Positions 1-11,739 of a stretch of 64,000 nt of DNA are shown here, one piece after another. Origin of the DNA: Sipunculus nudus (lineage: Eukaryota; Annelida; Sipuncula; Golfingiida; Sipunculidae); NCBI GenBank assembly GCA_026874595.1, contig CM049321.1:16191979-16255978 (forward strand). The letters are read 5' to 3'. The notes under the pieces were generated by a model. The model was given only the letters and a program-made list of their open reading frames with translations, was not told the DNA's origin and did not search any database. The number at the start of each line of letters is the position of its first letter. The stretch's first letter is position 1. The position numbers were made by a program, and so were the translations under genes.

Positions 1-687
1 TCTTCCTTTCATGTGAAATCCATACGATCGTTCAATACTAAGGGAGTTACAGAATCGATTCCATCCAATTTCAATTGTTTTCATCCATCAATACAAGCTA
101 CCTGGATAACCTTTTGTGGTGATATCTGAATTTCGACGTCCCAGTCTTTGTTGACAGGTAACTGATGCGCAGTGGCATGACCTTACATGACCCATCTGGA
201 ATGGCCACTGTCGAAAGATTTTGATCGAGTTGCCTACCTTGTCATATTACAAGTGATAACATGGATGGCATAACCGTTTTATTATTGGGTCGTTTGACCT
301 GATTTTGTCGTAGTATCTCTAAGGGCATTGGAGATTTGAAGACTACATTATAAATAGGAATTCAAGCGCCTGTGATGGGAGTGGGACGGTTCATACTCCA
401 TATACAGAATCAGTGGATATAATATACTGATCAAAGATTAAGTGATTATAATTATATTTGACTAATGACGGGTTGGCAAATGCGAGCTAAAGTGTTAGTG
501 TTACCGTGTGCTCTGAGATCGTTACATGCACTTGGATTTTTATAAAATCTCCTTGACTGATTGTTTACTCGTGGTACATTACCGGTCACGTTATGTCGTC
601 TGGCCGTAGATGGAATTTGTAAACAATGTGAGTACTCGAACCCCCACCTGCCGTGATGTTAGGAATGTTGTCGTGTTGTTATAGCAA

Positions 688-699
688 TGCGCATGCGCA
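688..699. promoter_or_regulatory. NRF1-type palindrome
   Basis: A perfect 12-bp palindrome TGCGCATGCGCA, which matches the NRF1 consensus YGCGCAYGCGCR at every position. CG-rich sites like this are rare in such AT-rich DNA. No intact gene was recognised immediately downstream, so a promoter role is inference. Confidence 0.3.
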
Positions 700-1121
700 C
701 CGTGAATCTATAAACGACGAAATATTTATCGTTCGATATTCTGCATTCACCAGTACACCGGATCGTCCATACGGGATAATCCACTTTTCCTGTGTATTAT
801 TGTTCTTTACCTTAAACGTAGTTTAGGAAGGTAGTTTAGGATACCTATCGACCACAGGATGGCATTAAAATGCACATTTAGATTTCAAAATTGAATAATA
901 TATACATGTACTCAACAAAAGTATTTATATGCGTAGGCCTAATTGGTATAGAAAATGTCAATTTTTCGTTTTCTTGATTAGATTTATTTACAAAGATCGG
1001 TGATTTCCCTAAACGTGACCTATGCATTATCTTTAAATATATTTAATTTCGTCTTTCAATTTTTCGATGTTAAAATTTGTACAATATTTTATATGAAATT
1101 CTCCGACATTTTCTCTTTTAG

Positions 1122-1329
1122 ATGAATCTAAATGTGGACTGCCTTTTGGCTAAGTGTTTACGAGAGATGCATATTATGAGAACTCCTGCCATGCTTTTTG
1201 GCCATTCCCATGACTTCGTTAATTAGCGGAGATGAGATGCAAAGAAGCGCAGGCGACTCTCATCAGCACTGAAACAGAACAAGAGATGCTGCACCTCAAA
1301 CGCGTCATACACTCACCCCAAAGCGCCAG
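1122..1329 (+). pseudogene. Decayed CTLD exon (first half of a C-type lectin-like domain)
   Basis: After a pyrimidine-rich acceptor (AG at 1120-1121), a phase-1 frame reads a CTLD beginning (CGLPFG, then VFTRDAYYENSCHAF) and continues in the same frame to AEMRCKEAQATLIS, followed by TETEQEMLHLKRVI. This matches the W-x-x-A-x-x-x-C ... L-x-S-x-E-x-E-Q block of the CTLD exons at 31594 and 61923. Three in-frame stops (TAA 1151, TGA 1211, TAA 1220) break it, so it is a pseudo-exon. A GTAAAT donor follows at 1330. The family assignment rests on motif order read by eye, which is persuasive because both halves fall in one frame. Confidence 0.5.
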
Positions 1330-2661
1330 GTAAATTCAGGTGGTACTACGTACCTAGACATCTAAATATCAATGATGTCACATAACTTTAAAGAAAAAAA
1401 TATAGGAAAAAAGTACGTAATACTTGCAATAATATGTGTTTTATTTTAACTGATCTGGATGCAACACAAACTTAGTATCACCAATTCGCCTTGTTTACTT
1501 GCTGTTTACTTGCTGCAGCCTTCAGGGTGTGAGTAAACATATTCCATGAATATCTGTTAACCATAAGAAGACTTACAAGGCTAACCCTGAGTTTCGGTTG
1601 ATTAACCACGCGCATCAAGTTCCAAACAGAGAAAAGTTTAGAAAAACCAACTGGAAGCTTGACAAATCTTGTTTTTTTTTTAAGTTAGGGGTACCGCCAC
1701 CAGGCGGCATGCTCGCTAGTCGTATTCACTGATCACATACAGTGCACATTCAGTTCCACCTGTGTGCAGGGATAAGCAAACGGGTTAAGAATGAAAAAGT
1801 GGTAAACACTTTGAAATTTCAAGAAAAAATCACTACCTTGCAGGTTTATATGATATACCTTATTTATGTTTTCTTTTGCGTTTATATTGGATTCCTTCTT
1901 GAAGATAACCTTGCATTCTTTACTGATACCATTGAATTGTTTGACTGTGTTGGGGAATTTGAAAGCATGAGAACACATTGCGAGAGTAAAGCACAAAGGA
2001 TTTAAATATCAAGAAGCTGCCGCGTGAAGAGTTTATAGAGTTACTATTTTTTTCGTATAATGACACCTCTGAAAAAGCAATCTTTACATTGTTAGATTGA
2101 ACAAATAGTGGTATCACGATAGGTAAAACACAGGAGAGATTTTCCAGTAATACGGATATAGTTCCCGCTATGTGTCATTAACGGCTTCACTGACCAATTA
2201 TTATTAACAGAGGAATCTACCACCCTGGAGTGAAACGAACGCTTTCACATGAGTTATCTTTGAAGACTATCTTTGAATTAAGACCATTTTTGGCCGGTCC
2301 CATGGGTGGTACTGTTACACAGGTTCCACTGCATATACCGTTTTATGAAATCAAAACACGTTTTAAAATGACTTAAAAAAGCTAGCTTTCTACAACTGCA
2401 TCTCATATATTTGGTATGACAAAGCTCGCTTGCACAAAAGACTTATTCAGGGGAGACTTGTGGTACATAAAATATCTTGTGTGTGACTCAAAATAATTGA
2501 AATTCATATAAAAAGTATGCTTATAAATATGTGTGAGTGATTAATATGTCAAATCAACGTGCAGATTTATTTCTTTGAGATACTGCGCATATTGCGTTGT
2601 TTTATTTCATTGTTTTATATTACGTTCTTAATGTCCTCGGCTTTTTTTTTCTGACTTTCAG

Positions 2662-2745
2662 ATGGTGGCAGTGGTGGAATCCGGGATTGTCTAGTAGCAT
2701 AATGCAGCACCCAGTACACGTGTGTGAACAGAAGCAGGGATGATC
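2662..2745 (+). pseudogene. Possible decayed CTLD C-terminal exon
   Basis: Follows an acceptor (ctttcag, AG 2660-2661). The phase-1 frame reads GGSGGIRDCLVA, a stop, then CSTQYTCVN. The spacing of Cys and the DCL...C...YTCV pattern resemble the last CTLD strand, and the position 1.3 kb downstream of the pseudo-exon at 1122 fits the same dead gene. The match is short, so the call is tentative. Confidence 0.3.
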
Positions 2746-4110
2746 ATGAAATCGAAAACGTGACATCGAACTTGCAAGTCAGATATTCTTCCCGCCAATA
2801 AACCAAGTATCAATTTTACGACCAGAAGAGTATATTCTACTCATAGCTTCAGGTTCACTAAAGGGTCCATACGATGCGAGAGGTGCACCCTTGCCTGGTT
2901 GTATGACGTCACTGTCAATGGAACTGAAAATTTATTTCCTTCTACTCAAGCGGACATATTTCATTTGAAAGTGTCCACTGCAGTGGCACGCCTGTTTAAT
3001 TGATTGGTGTCAGAGAAATGCACCATGACTTCACAATACCTGTATCCAATATAGAAGAAGTTAAATGTAATCTATGAATCGCTCAACATTGCAGTAAATA
3101 TCCGTATCTTGTCGGGACATGAGTTTTAAAGTCAGCTGAGTTACGTCCATCAGTACATGTAATCACATTTTATTATAGGCATTTTAGTAGCAGACATAAA
3201 TACTTAAGCCCAGACAGGGGTTCACATTAAGGATGGCCCGCATGACGGAGGCCTACATTCCATAGAATGCATATTTCTAGTATCAAATGTAGTGTGTACT
3301 ATGTACTAGCAATTGCATATTTGTATTTTGTTTATCATACAAACATAATTGACACATTTAAATATGATCAAAGAAATATGGAATTTATTTGTACAAAGTG
3401 AGTACATAAGGAAATAACTCAATCAGAAAACCGTCTCATTATTCTCTTAAGCACTTTGTTAAAGAGTGGTTGACAGTTTCCTCAAGACAACTGCGTATAT
3501 TTTGTAAAGAAAACAACCCAATATATGTTGGTCATCCATGCATATACATGTCTATATATGTGTTTTTTTACATTGCCCCATCATCATTTTAAAAGTAATG
3601 GGCAATCCTCTCATAAATTGCTCCATTTGCGTCATACCACTCGTAAGTTTCTGTTGATAAAGCGATAATGTGTTCTTGAAATTGGTAGTTGCTTGGTTTG
3701 CCGAACGTCCAGCAGTACTATACCAAAAACTTGTGCTGACAGAGCGACCTTGCATAAAACTGACAGAAATGATACAGTGTGTCTTATAAAGTGAGCGGCA
3801 TACCAAAATCTCATATTCTAAATTGTCTAATCATCATTAGAGTCTCAGCAGATATAAGCCTTAACAACATCCCCAATCACCAATATGATGACAATAGTGG
3901 TGTAAGATGCCGTATGTGTGTACAACTGGTCACTAAAACGACGTGTCTCGGGTAACCATCACACTGATGGACGATTAAGGTAAACATATAATCCACATCA
4001 TAAGTGAGAAATGGTTCAATGTTCAAAAGTGCATTTATTCATGCAAATCACTCTAGCAATTCATCTTGATACATTCGTATACATATATTTCATGGTGACC
4101 CTTGTAGGTT
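2746..4110. other. No recognisable gene
   Basis: AT-rich sequence with short overlapping frames only. Two overlapping minus-strand frames at 3552-3814 have no recognisable motif and no convincing splice context. I see no RNA gene or element here. Confidence 0.5.

Positions 4111-4115
<5 letters not shown>

Positions 4116-4166
<51 letters not shown>
4116..4166. repeat. (GA)n microsatellite
   Basis: About 25 uninterrupted GA dinucleotides. They produce a spurious Arg/Glu reading frame. Confidence 0.95.
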
Positions 4167-4168
<2 letters not shown>

Positions 4169-5024
4169 CATCAGCCACTATAGTGTCGACTGGAACCGTC
4201 TTAAGGAGTTATTATGATAGTAATTTTTGCCAAGAAATGTAGGACTTCAGGGTTTTCCAGCCGAAGGAAATATGGAGAGCCAGGGACGATTTGTTCAAAA
4301 TATCAGAGAGCCACATGGAGTTTTAGAGCATCCACACTGGTGTGATTCTAGGTGCAAATGTTGGAGGGCTATGTAACTCCAATGTTAAGAGAACAAATCT
4401 ACTCTTGTCGTCATTTTAGTGTCATTATATGGTTAAAATGAAATGAAAATGAATTCGGGTTTAGTTGTCAGTGCAGGTATTGACTATATTGTTCGAGGAA
4501 GTCGCCAATGGCCAGTGACTGTTTAGAGATTCGGCTGAATTCCTCTCGGTTCTACAGCTAGAAATTAACCTATCCGATCGGTCACTCGGACGTGTACACA
4601 TCAAACAGAGCGGGTAATAGAAATTTCGAGCATCACAGATGCTTATATATAATAAGATGCTCTAATATAATATGATAAAAGAAAAACTGGTTTGAGATAA
4701 AATGTCATATAGTACAGTGGCGGATTCAGAAAGCCCCCCCCCCCCCTATTCACCCCTTGAGCTCCCATTTTATCTCATTCTCTTCCCAGTTATTCGTAAT
4801 TAATTTTCATGTTCTAGGTACTTTTTTTATTCTTCTGCAATACAAGTCATCAAAGGTTTTTAATTCCTAAGTTGAGGGCAAAAAGAACAGCTCTGTGCTC
4901 AAGATAGCATCCAAATATTTCTATACGGAGGGAGGGCGTCTTTCGATTATTCCACTCTTTAGGTCATAACAGAGAAGAACATTTTTTTCATCGGTGTAAA
5001 ATATATTACTAAGTAATAAAAATG

Positions 5025-5026
<2 letters not shown>

Positions 5027-5075
<49 letters not shown>
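5027..5075. repeat. (TA)n microsatellite
   Basis: About 24 TA dinucleotides directly upstream of a tRNA-like SINE body. Such tracts often mark SINE ends. Confidence 0.95.
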
Positions 5076-5079
<4 letters not shown>

Positions 5080-5084
5080 ACGGG

Positions 5085-5225
5085 GTGACATTAAAGCGGA
5101 CCGAACTGCCTCGCTGGTGAAGCTTGCTTTGCTAGTGAAGCGGTTTGTGCGCTGGACTTGTGCGCCACCAACATGGGTTCGACACCCGAATCGGCCCAAT
5201 GTTTTCAATTGAGCAAGTTGTCTTT
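5085..5225 (+). mobile_element. tRNA-derived SINE-like body
   Basis: Contains an A-box-like stretch and GTGCGCTGGACTTGTGCGCC, then a B-box-like GGTTCGACACCC. The phrase GTGCGCTGGACTTGT is shared with the minus-strand SINE at about 22.5 kb, so this is a dispersed family. The clover-leaf is not intact, so it is not called as a tRNA gene. Confidence 0.45.
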
Positions 5226-5964
5226 GTAACAATATGTATATTTATACCATGCATCAACCGCTAACCTAGTATATAAGCAGCCCCTGTACTCGAATTTCTG
5301 GATCCGCCACTGATATGGCCCGATGCTTTCTGGTAAGTTTTATTAAAGAATAGGTATATGAATAAAGTGACATACACGAAACTCCACCGATGCCATGCTT
5401 TCATGTGATTCCTGACTCCAGAGATACAACTGATCAAACTAAGATTATGCTGAGCATTATTCCTCTGGTTGGCATCGTTGGCCAAGATTAACTTTTAATT
5501 CTCTATTTGACGGAAGAGAAATGACTTAACTGGGACATTTTCATATTTCAAAATATTACAACCCTATTAACTCACTTTTATTGATTATGGACAATATGCT
5601 TTGGTAAGACTGCTCTGTCTGGGTGCACGGTAGAAATGCCTGTTGATTATCCAAGTTGGGCTCTGTAAAAGTCTCTTTCTTTCTTATAGGCATTAGTTAT
5701 TTAAACACCAATTATTTCTACCTCTCAACACATTTCAACGCATTACATTCCAAACAGGGTCACCTAGGAAGAAGAAGAAAAAAAAAAACACACAGAAGCC
5801 ACGTGGCCGCAACATACAAAATCTTGTTCTAAGGTAAATACCCTCTGACTAATTATCCATAAATTATATACAAATGTGATTTCTGAGGCTACCAAAGTAG
5901 CCTGACTATTTCTTATTATCTTAAGATGCTCTCATTTAACAGGACCTAACCTGATAATACATGT

Positions 5965-6420
5965 ATGTCAGCTGCCATGGTAACGGGTTAAACCCATCTC
6001 CAGATCAATGACAAACAAGCAGATTCTGATAAAGAAAACGTGATTTCAATCACTTCCAAAAGAGGAGCAGTTCAATGACTGCCCAGAGGCTGTATGGTTT
6101 ACCCGTATCTTGTAAGTATTTATTTAAGTATATAACTAATAAATGACTATTTTAATTTTAACATTTTCATTGGAATTCCGCCATGGTAACATTCCCGACT
6201 CATCAGTAGATCAATGGCAAACAAACAGATTCTGATAGCTGAAGTTCCTGGCTAACTAGAAAATGTGGTATAATTACTACCTAAAGTGGGGGGGGGGGGG
6301 GCAGAGGCTATATGTTCTTCCCCTATTATGCAAGTCTTACCCGTGTATCTTTATTTTCTGCTATTACGTTATCTTAGCAACGGCAATAATTTTGCAATAT
6401 GATAATAAGATATAGTTAGG
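5965..6420. repeat. Left block of degenerate tandem repeat with X-box-like palindromes
   Basis: Two degenerate units each contain a gatcaatg-gcaaacaaacagattctgata core. X-box-like palindromes are at 5971 (GCTGCCATGGTAAC), 6177 (TCCGCCATGGTAAC) and 6368 (GTTATCTTAGCAAC). The same unit recurs at 11.7-13.0 kb. A poly-G tract (about 6287-6301) interrupts the second unit. Confidence 0.7.
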
Positions 6421-6534
6421 GAAACGTAGTTAATAACATTTAATAATGTTGTGTTTATCTTTATTACTAGTTGTTGATCAGTAAAGTGGTTTTTATGTAT
6501 CAAGTAATTAAACTTACTGTACTACGGTTTGTCA

Positions 6535-7005
6535 TTATTGGCTGACTGAACATTCTAGAAGTCTAGAAGCTTCTTAGAGGCTTAGCTGGTAATTTCCGTG
6601 TAGAAAAGTTTGAAGAACATTCGTAGACTAGACTTTTGCGAATTTTTTTTTTTTTTTTTTTTTGCGAAGCAGGTATTATAGAGGCCGGCTCTAAGGCCGA
6701 GGGGGAGAGTCAGTCGAGAAGTCTTTGAAGCCAGACGTGTTGTGAGTTGTAGATTGGCACCGAGTGAGATGTGTTGTCAAATTCCGCCAGAAGACGGTTA
6801 TTGGTCCTCGAGTCTGTTTAGCCGAGCAGGGCGTAGAAATATTTTGTGTGTCAAAGAAATGAATTTGGAGCCAGTTAACAGCGGGCGAAAGCCAACGAAC
6901 TGTTAAAGAACAGCATTGTGAGACTGGAGCCAGTATACGGCGGTTTAAAGCAAATTGTTAGATGTAAGCGGAATAATCCTGTTCTGTTCATCCCTAGACA
7001 AGTGT
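6535..7005. other. Unclassified GC-richer segment, possibly an LTR or leader remnant
   Basis: The base composition is unlike its flanks. It begins with inverted TTC/GAA blocks (ATTCTAGAAGTCTAGAAGCTTC near 6552, two heat-shock-element-like pairs), holds a long T-run at about 6643-6663, and has no open frame. It ends at the 5' end of the large TIR element. No second copy was seen in the window, so an LTR identity cannot be shown. Confidence 0.25.
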
Positions 7006-7894
7006 GATTATTTTTAGCTCAGCTGACTATAAGTCATCTGAGCTATAGTCGTGGTCCTTTGTCCGTCGTCCGTCCGTCCGTCCGGCCGTCCGGCCGTCCG
7101 TCCGTTAACAGGGCACGTTTTAAAACCGTTAAACCTACGAATCCTAAACTTTGCATACCATTAGATGTCCCCAAAATCTCCTACCATGCCGAAATTTGGG
7201 TCATTAGGACTTCGTTCCTTCGAGATATTAGGGAAAAACCTCTGTTTTCCATAAAAAAAGCCATTGTTACACTTCAAGGCTGCCTAATATCAAAACCACT
7301 GATCTCTTTTTGATCATATTAAGTATTCATATTTTTCCATACATTTTCTATGAACAAACCAAAAATAAGGTCAGTATTGGGTATTATTTTGAAGTTATGG
7401 GCCCAAATATAATGCAATTTTTAAAAAATCAGGAAATATATTTACTCACCTAACATGAGAATTGCTGAAGCTAGAGACTTTTTTTCAGGAATATAACTTT
7501 ATTTAATTAAGATTCAATTGTTTACCCAAAATTAGATCTGAATTTTGCAAATTTGTCAAGTTATAAGCATAAATAAAAATTCAATACCTTAAATTTTGTC
7601 CAACTATGGCAATGGCACGTTTTTTCCCTGTAAGCACCCTTTATTGTATCCGCCAAAACGAAGTTTTGCGGATACTATGTTTTTGACCGGGTTCCGCCGC
7701 CGCCGCCGCCGCCGCCGCCGCGTTCGTTTCCGGAGAACTCCTCTGAGACCACTGGACAGATTTTTCTGAAACTTACACAAATTATCGGGTCACATGTGAA
7801 CTGGTGCCTAACCAAGTGACCTTGACCTCTGACCTTTCGTCTCTGCCCAGCGTCCGTTTGTGCGTCTGTTTCCACACATAAACCCATATATCTC

Positions 7895-9410
7895 GGGAAC
7901 CGTTTGACCGATCCGGAAAAAATTTTTACACAAATGTAGCCCTGGGATAGCTTTATAACATACACAACAAAAGGTGGCGCCACCTGCAACCATGTTTGCA
8001 CAGTGTCCATCTGTTCATCTGCCTGGGGTTAAAATCACTCATATCTCTGCAGTGGTTTGACTTATTCACCTAAAATTCGGCATGCATATACATCCTAGAT
8101 ACTGTGGTTGCCTTTTTGTTAGCGAGGGTTTTAATTTCGCGATATTCGCGAATGGGAAATAATCGCGAAAATGAAACCCTCGGGAATAATCGGCCAATTG
8201 AGAATGTTCTTCTTATTTAGTGAAATCAATACTTGTATGGTAATAGGTTAGAACAGAGAGAATTTTTTAATAAATAACATCCTTGCAGGTATAGGGAAAT
8301 TTAAACCTTAAATTTGAACTAAACCACCTATGCTGTGTGTACTGGCCCATCATTATATAAGAAAATGTCACCAACCTATGACCTATTCTCAATTTATAAA
8401 ACACAAAGGTATATGGTTTTGCCAAATATTTGATATACTAGTAGGTTCTTGTGAGATCGCGAAAATGAAACCCTCGCAAAACATTAAAAATGGAAAAATC
8501 GCGAAATTTCAGCCTCGCGAATATGAAGCCAACCACAGTAGCTTTCTCGATTTTGTGACAGGTGGCGCCACCTACATTCACGTTAACGCTCCACACATAA
8601 TCCCATATATCTCGGGAACCGTTTGACCGATCCGGAAAATTTTTTTACACAAATGTAGCCCTGGGATAGCTTTATTACATACACAACAAAAGGTGGCGCC
8701 ACCTGCAACCATGTTTGCACAGTGTCCATTTGTTCATCTGCCTGGGGTTAAAATCACTCATATCTCTGCAGCGGTTTGACTAATTCACCTTAAAATCAGC
8801 ATGCATATACATCCTAGATAGCTTTCTTGATTTAATGACAGGTGGCGCCACCTACATTCACGTTAAAACTCCACACCTAAATCCATATATCTCAGGAACC
8901 GTTTGACCGATCCGGAAAATTTTTTTACCCAAATGTAGCCCTGGGATAGCTTTATAACATACACAACAAAAGGTGGCGCCACCTGCAACCATGTTTGCAC
9001 AGTGTCCATTTGTTAATCTGCCTTGGGTTAAAATCACTCATATCTCTGCAGTGGTTTGACTAATTCACCTAAAATTCGGCATGTGTATACATCCTAGATA
9101 GCTTTCTTGATTTTATGACAGGTGGCGCCACCTACATTCACGTTTATGCTGCAGGCATCCAAGCTCATATCTTGGGAACCGTTTGACCAATCAGGAAAAA
9201 ACTTTACACAAATGTAGCCCTTGGATAGCTTTATAACAAGAACAAAAATGGTGGCGCCACCTGCAGCCATTTTTGCACAGCGTCCATCTGTTTGTCTGCT
9301 GTGGGATAAAATTACTCATATCTCTGCAGTGGTTTGACTTTTCCACATGAAATTTTGCATGTGTATATATCTTGGATAGTTTCTCGTTCAAATAACAGGT
9401 GGCGCCACCT
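7895..9410 (+). repeat. 280-bp tandem repeats with AGGTGGCGCCACCT palindromes
   Basis: Anchors GTTTGACCGATCCGGAAAA at about 7902, 8621 and 8900, with a diverged one at 9181, give a 280-bp period once the inserted MITE is discounted. Each unit holds two 14-bp palindromes. They lie at 7972, 8560, 8691, 8840, 8971, 9120, 9249 (first base changed) and 9397. The spacing alternates 131/149 bp throughout. The palindromes are more conserved than much of the sequence between them. Confidence 0.9.
8102..8538. mobile_element. MITE with TA target duplication, inserted in the Helitron
   Basis: The termini are CTGTGGTTG and CAACCACAG with longer imperfect inverted similarity rich in TTCGCGA motifs. TA flanks both ends (8100-8101 and 8539-8540). 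The neighbouring Helitron repeat units show the uninterrupted site (catcctagatagctttct), which proves an insertion and a TA duplication. This is typical of Tc1/mariner-type MITEs. No coding capacity. Confidence 0.85.
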
Positions 9411-9559
9411 ACAATCATGTTTATGTGGCAGAGATCCATTCTAATATTTAACACATGTAACTCTATATCCCCTTGCCACTCAATCAATGCCTCACTTCAC
9501 CCGTCCTTCTCTGATTTTGGCGGATCCACGTAGTCGCTTGTCGACTACCCGTATTCTAG

Positions 9560-11200
9560 TTTAATTTTCTCAACATATATACATAAGGATTTAATCTTTT
9601 AAAATCTGAAATTTCAAAGGAATTGATTGAAAAGAGTAGCTTTAATTCAAGTTTCCATACACCATGTCAAGTGTTGTTTACATCTAGCCCACCTGGTAGT
9701 ACAGCCTTCACTTGCATTATGTAACTGACCCCAGGCAGCTTGGCTTGGCTCAGCTTGGCCACTACTAGCAGGCTTCCCCTCTTTCCTGCCCCCCCCCCCC
9801 CCCACGATGGTGCATTAACTAGATGAATGTTATAATTTTCTGTATTTCATTTTATTCTTGGCTATGCTACATTTTAGATTTTGTATTGTACCACCAGGGT
9901 TACAATGATTAAAGTGCACATAAAATTGTGTCCACAAAGTGGTGTCTTGGTATGAAAGTGTGGATGTTCATCAGATAAGTAATTCCTTACTTCAGAAGAG
10001 TAAAAACTTCACCAGGTGTGAAATTGACTATTAATTCCAGTAGTAAAATATAGCTGAGATAGTAATTAGCACAATGATATTGTTTGTCCCTCATTCAACC
10101 AACAGTGTGTAAACTTTATATGAAAAGATGTTTTTATTTTATCAAATTTACTGAATCTTTTCTTTCATTTCAGTGAATAAAATTAAGCATGTACTGAAAA
10201 CTCCAATGTGCATAACTTTTTAATAGTGATTCAAGGAATAATCTTGTAGATGCCATATTGTGGCATTATTTTCTTTTAAATACAGTTTAAACATTTGTGA
10301 TTTAAAAATAATTAAATATATGTGTATGCATAATATGACCCAATATGAGCTACACTCTGGATATATAATGATTGCAACTTAGAATTCTAATATTTTAACT
10401 TATATTTTCAGTTTTTTATTACAAATTTATAAAACATGTAAATAAAAAAAATTAATCTGATAAAAACTATTAATGGAAAAAGTGGATATGCTATAAAAAA
10501 GGCTTATATATAAACTTAAATGCAAATTATTCTATTGAAAGTGAAATAAAGGTATCAGTCCATTCTGTCCACTTGCCTGTCCATCTGTAAATTTTTCATA
10601 TGCATCACAGTATCTCAAAACTGTTACTGTTTTTCTTTATGACAGTCTTATCAGAGTATTAGTTTGTAATCATATATTTAGAACTTAACTATAACCAAGT
10701 AGGAGGGCCCCTTTCCTCTTAGCTTCTTATATTCTTATATAAATGAAAAACATTACAATAGAATATTTTGCATTTGCAAACATTTCAAACTTCAGCTGAG
10801 CGCCGAGACCCATGGGTCCCTTATTTACTTTTGCCTGAAAGTTCCCGGTACATATATGTCCGCTGCTTGTGTAGTGTGACAGCAGTATGCGAGTGACGAG
10901 AGTCAAAAGTAGAAAAAATGTGATTTATTTGTGATTTAACAAAATAAAACATTTCCGTAACGGTTACGATTTGTGCCCTATTAACGGTAGGGAAAAGGCT
11001 TGAAAAATAGAAAAAGCACAGGTGGCCCTTATTCTCCAGGAACTGAAAAAAAACTAGTCATTATATATATTCAAGGCAAGATGCATGGCATTCCACATCA
11101 TTTTTATTGGGAGACAGGAGATTTTGTATTATTTTTTTTTAGTTATTCTGGGGTGCCCTTTAACTCGGAAAATTAAGAAGGCGGTGACCTAAATTCAGGT
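9560..11200. other. Interior of the large TIR element, no gene seen
   Basis: AT-rich with poly-C (about 9788-9803) and A/T tracts. No frame with recognisable domains was found on either strand. Confidence 0.5.
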
Positions 11201-11488
11201 TTCCAAGGGGATGTTTCAGGGACCTCCCTGGATGTTTAGTAAGAGATTTCTAGGTCTGACGATTACGATGTGTGCCCTGTTTACGGACGGACAGGTGGAT
11301 GGACAGTCAGACGGACGGACGGACAAGGAGAGATCACCTAATAGCTTTGATGACTTTCGGTCAGCTGAGCTAAAAATTACCGCAAAGGGCATCAATTAAG
11401 GTTACAGGCTTCTTTTACGCCGCTAAATGCAGAATGGACAGAAGTTTTGTGGACCACTTCTGGTAACATGCCAAAGAGTAGAAAATGT

Positions 11489-11536
<48 letters not shown>
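11489..11536. repeat. (TA)n microsatellite
   Basis: About 23 TA dinucleotides shortly after the right end of the TIR element. Confidence 0.95.
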
Positions 11537-11542
<6 letters not shown>

Positions 11543-11739
11543 GCAATCATAATAAAGGAAATGGTTGTTTCCTTCTGACACATGCATTGCAGGGGAGCAA
11601 TTTCAATTTCCAATGTTGACGGGGACTTTAACACTTCTCCTTCTCATCCACATATAGGCCCATGTAATGTGTTAAACCACGTTTACCGCACTCTCCCATT
11701 ATCTCGTTTTTATTTTATGTAAAGTAACCAAAAAAAATA

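Larger units (their letters stand above)
7649..9559 (+). mobile_element. Non-autonomous Helitron with internal tandem repeats
   Basis: The 5' end is TC preceded by A (A7648). The 3' end shows a perfect hairpin (GTAGTCG 9530-9536, loop CTTGT, CGACTAC 9542-9548), then CCGTATT and CTAG (9556-9559), followed by T9560. These are the textbook Helitron marks: A|TC...CTRR|T with a short hairpin just upstream and no target duplication. There is no Rep or helicase coding. A second imperfect hairpin sits at the 5' end (ATCCGCCAAAAC / GTTTTGCGGAT) and a (CCG)n tract at 7693-7721. The interior is built of about 280-bp repeats. Confidence 0.75.
7011..11376. mobile_element. DNA element with about 107-bp inverted ends and GTCC repeats
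   Basis: The ends are inverted copies: TTTTTAGCTCAGCTGA at 7011-7026 and its reverse complement at 11361-11376. The similarity continues inward through (GTCC)n tracts (7058-7105 and 11284-11325) to AACAGGGCAC on each side. A TTA target duplication flanks it (7008-7010 and 11377-11379), as in PIF/Harbinger-type insertions, though no transposase is encoded. It carries a nested Helitron (7649-9559). An internal end-like motif (TCAGCTGAGCGCCGAGACCC, near 10794) may mark a second, shorter member. Similar GTCC-rich ends are common in bivalve genomes (recollection, not checked). Confidence 0.55.

Noticed and set aside
4011-4217. Open frame with a long Arg-Glu run
   Set aside because: Produced by the (GA)n microsatellite.
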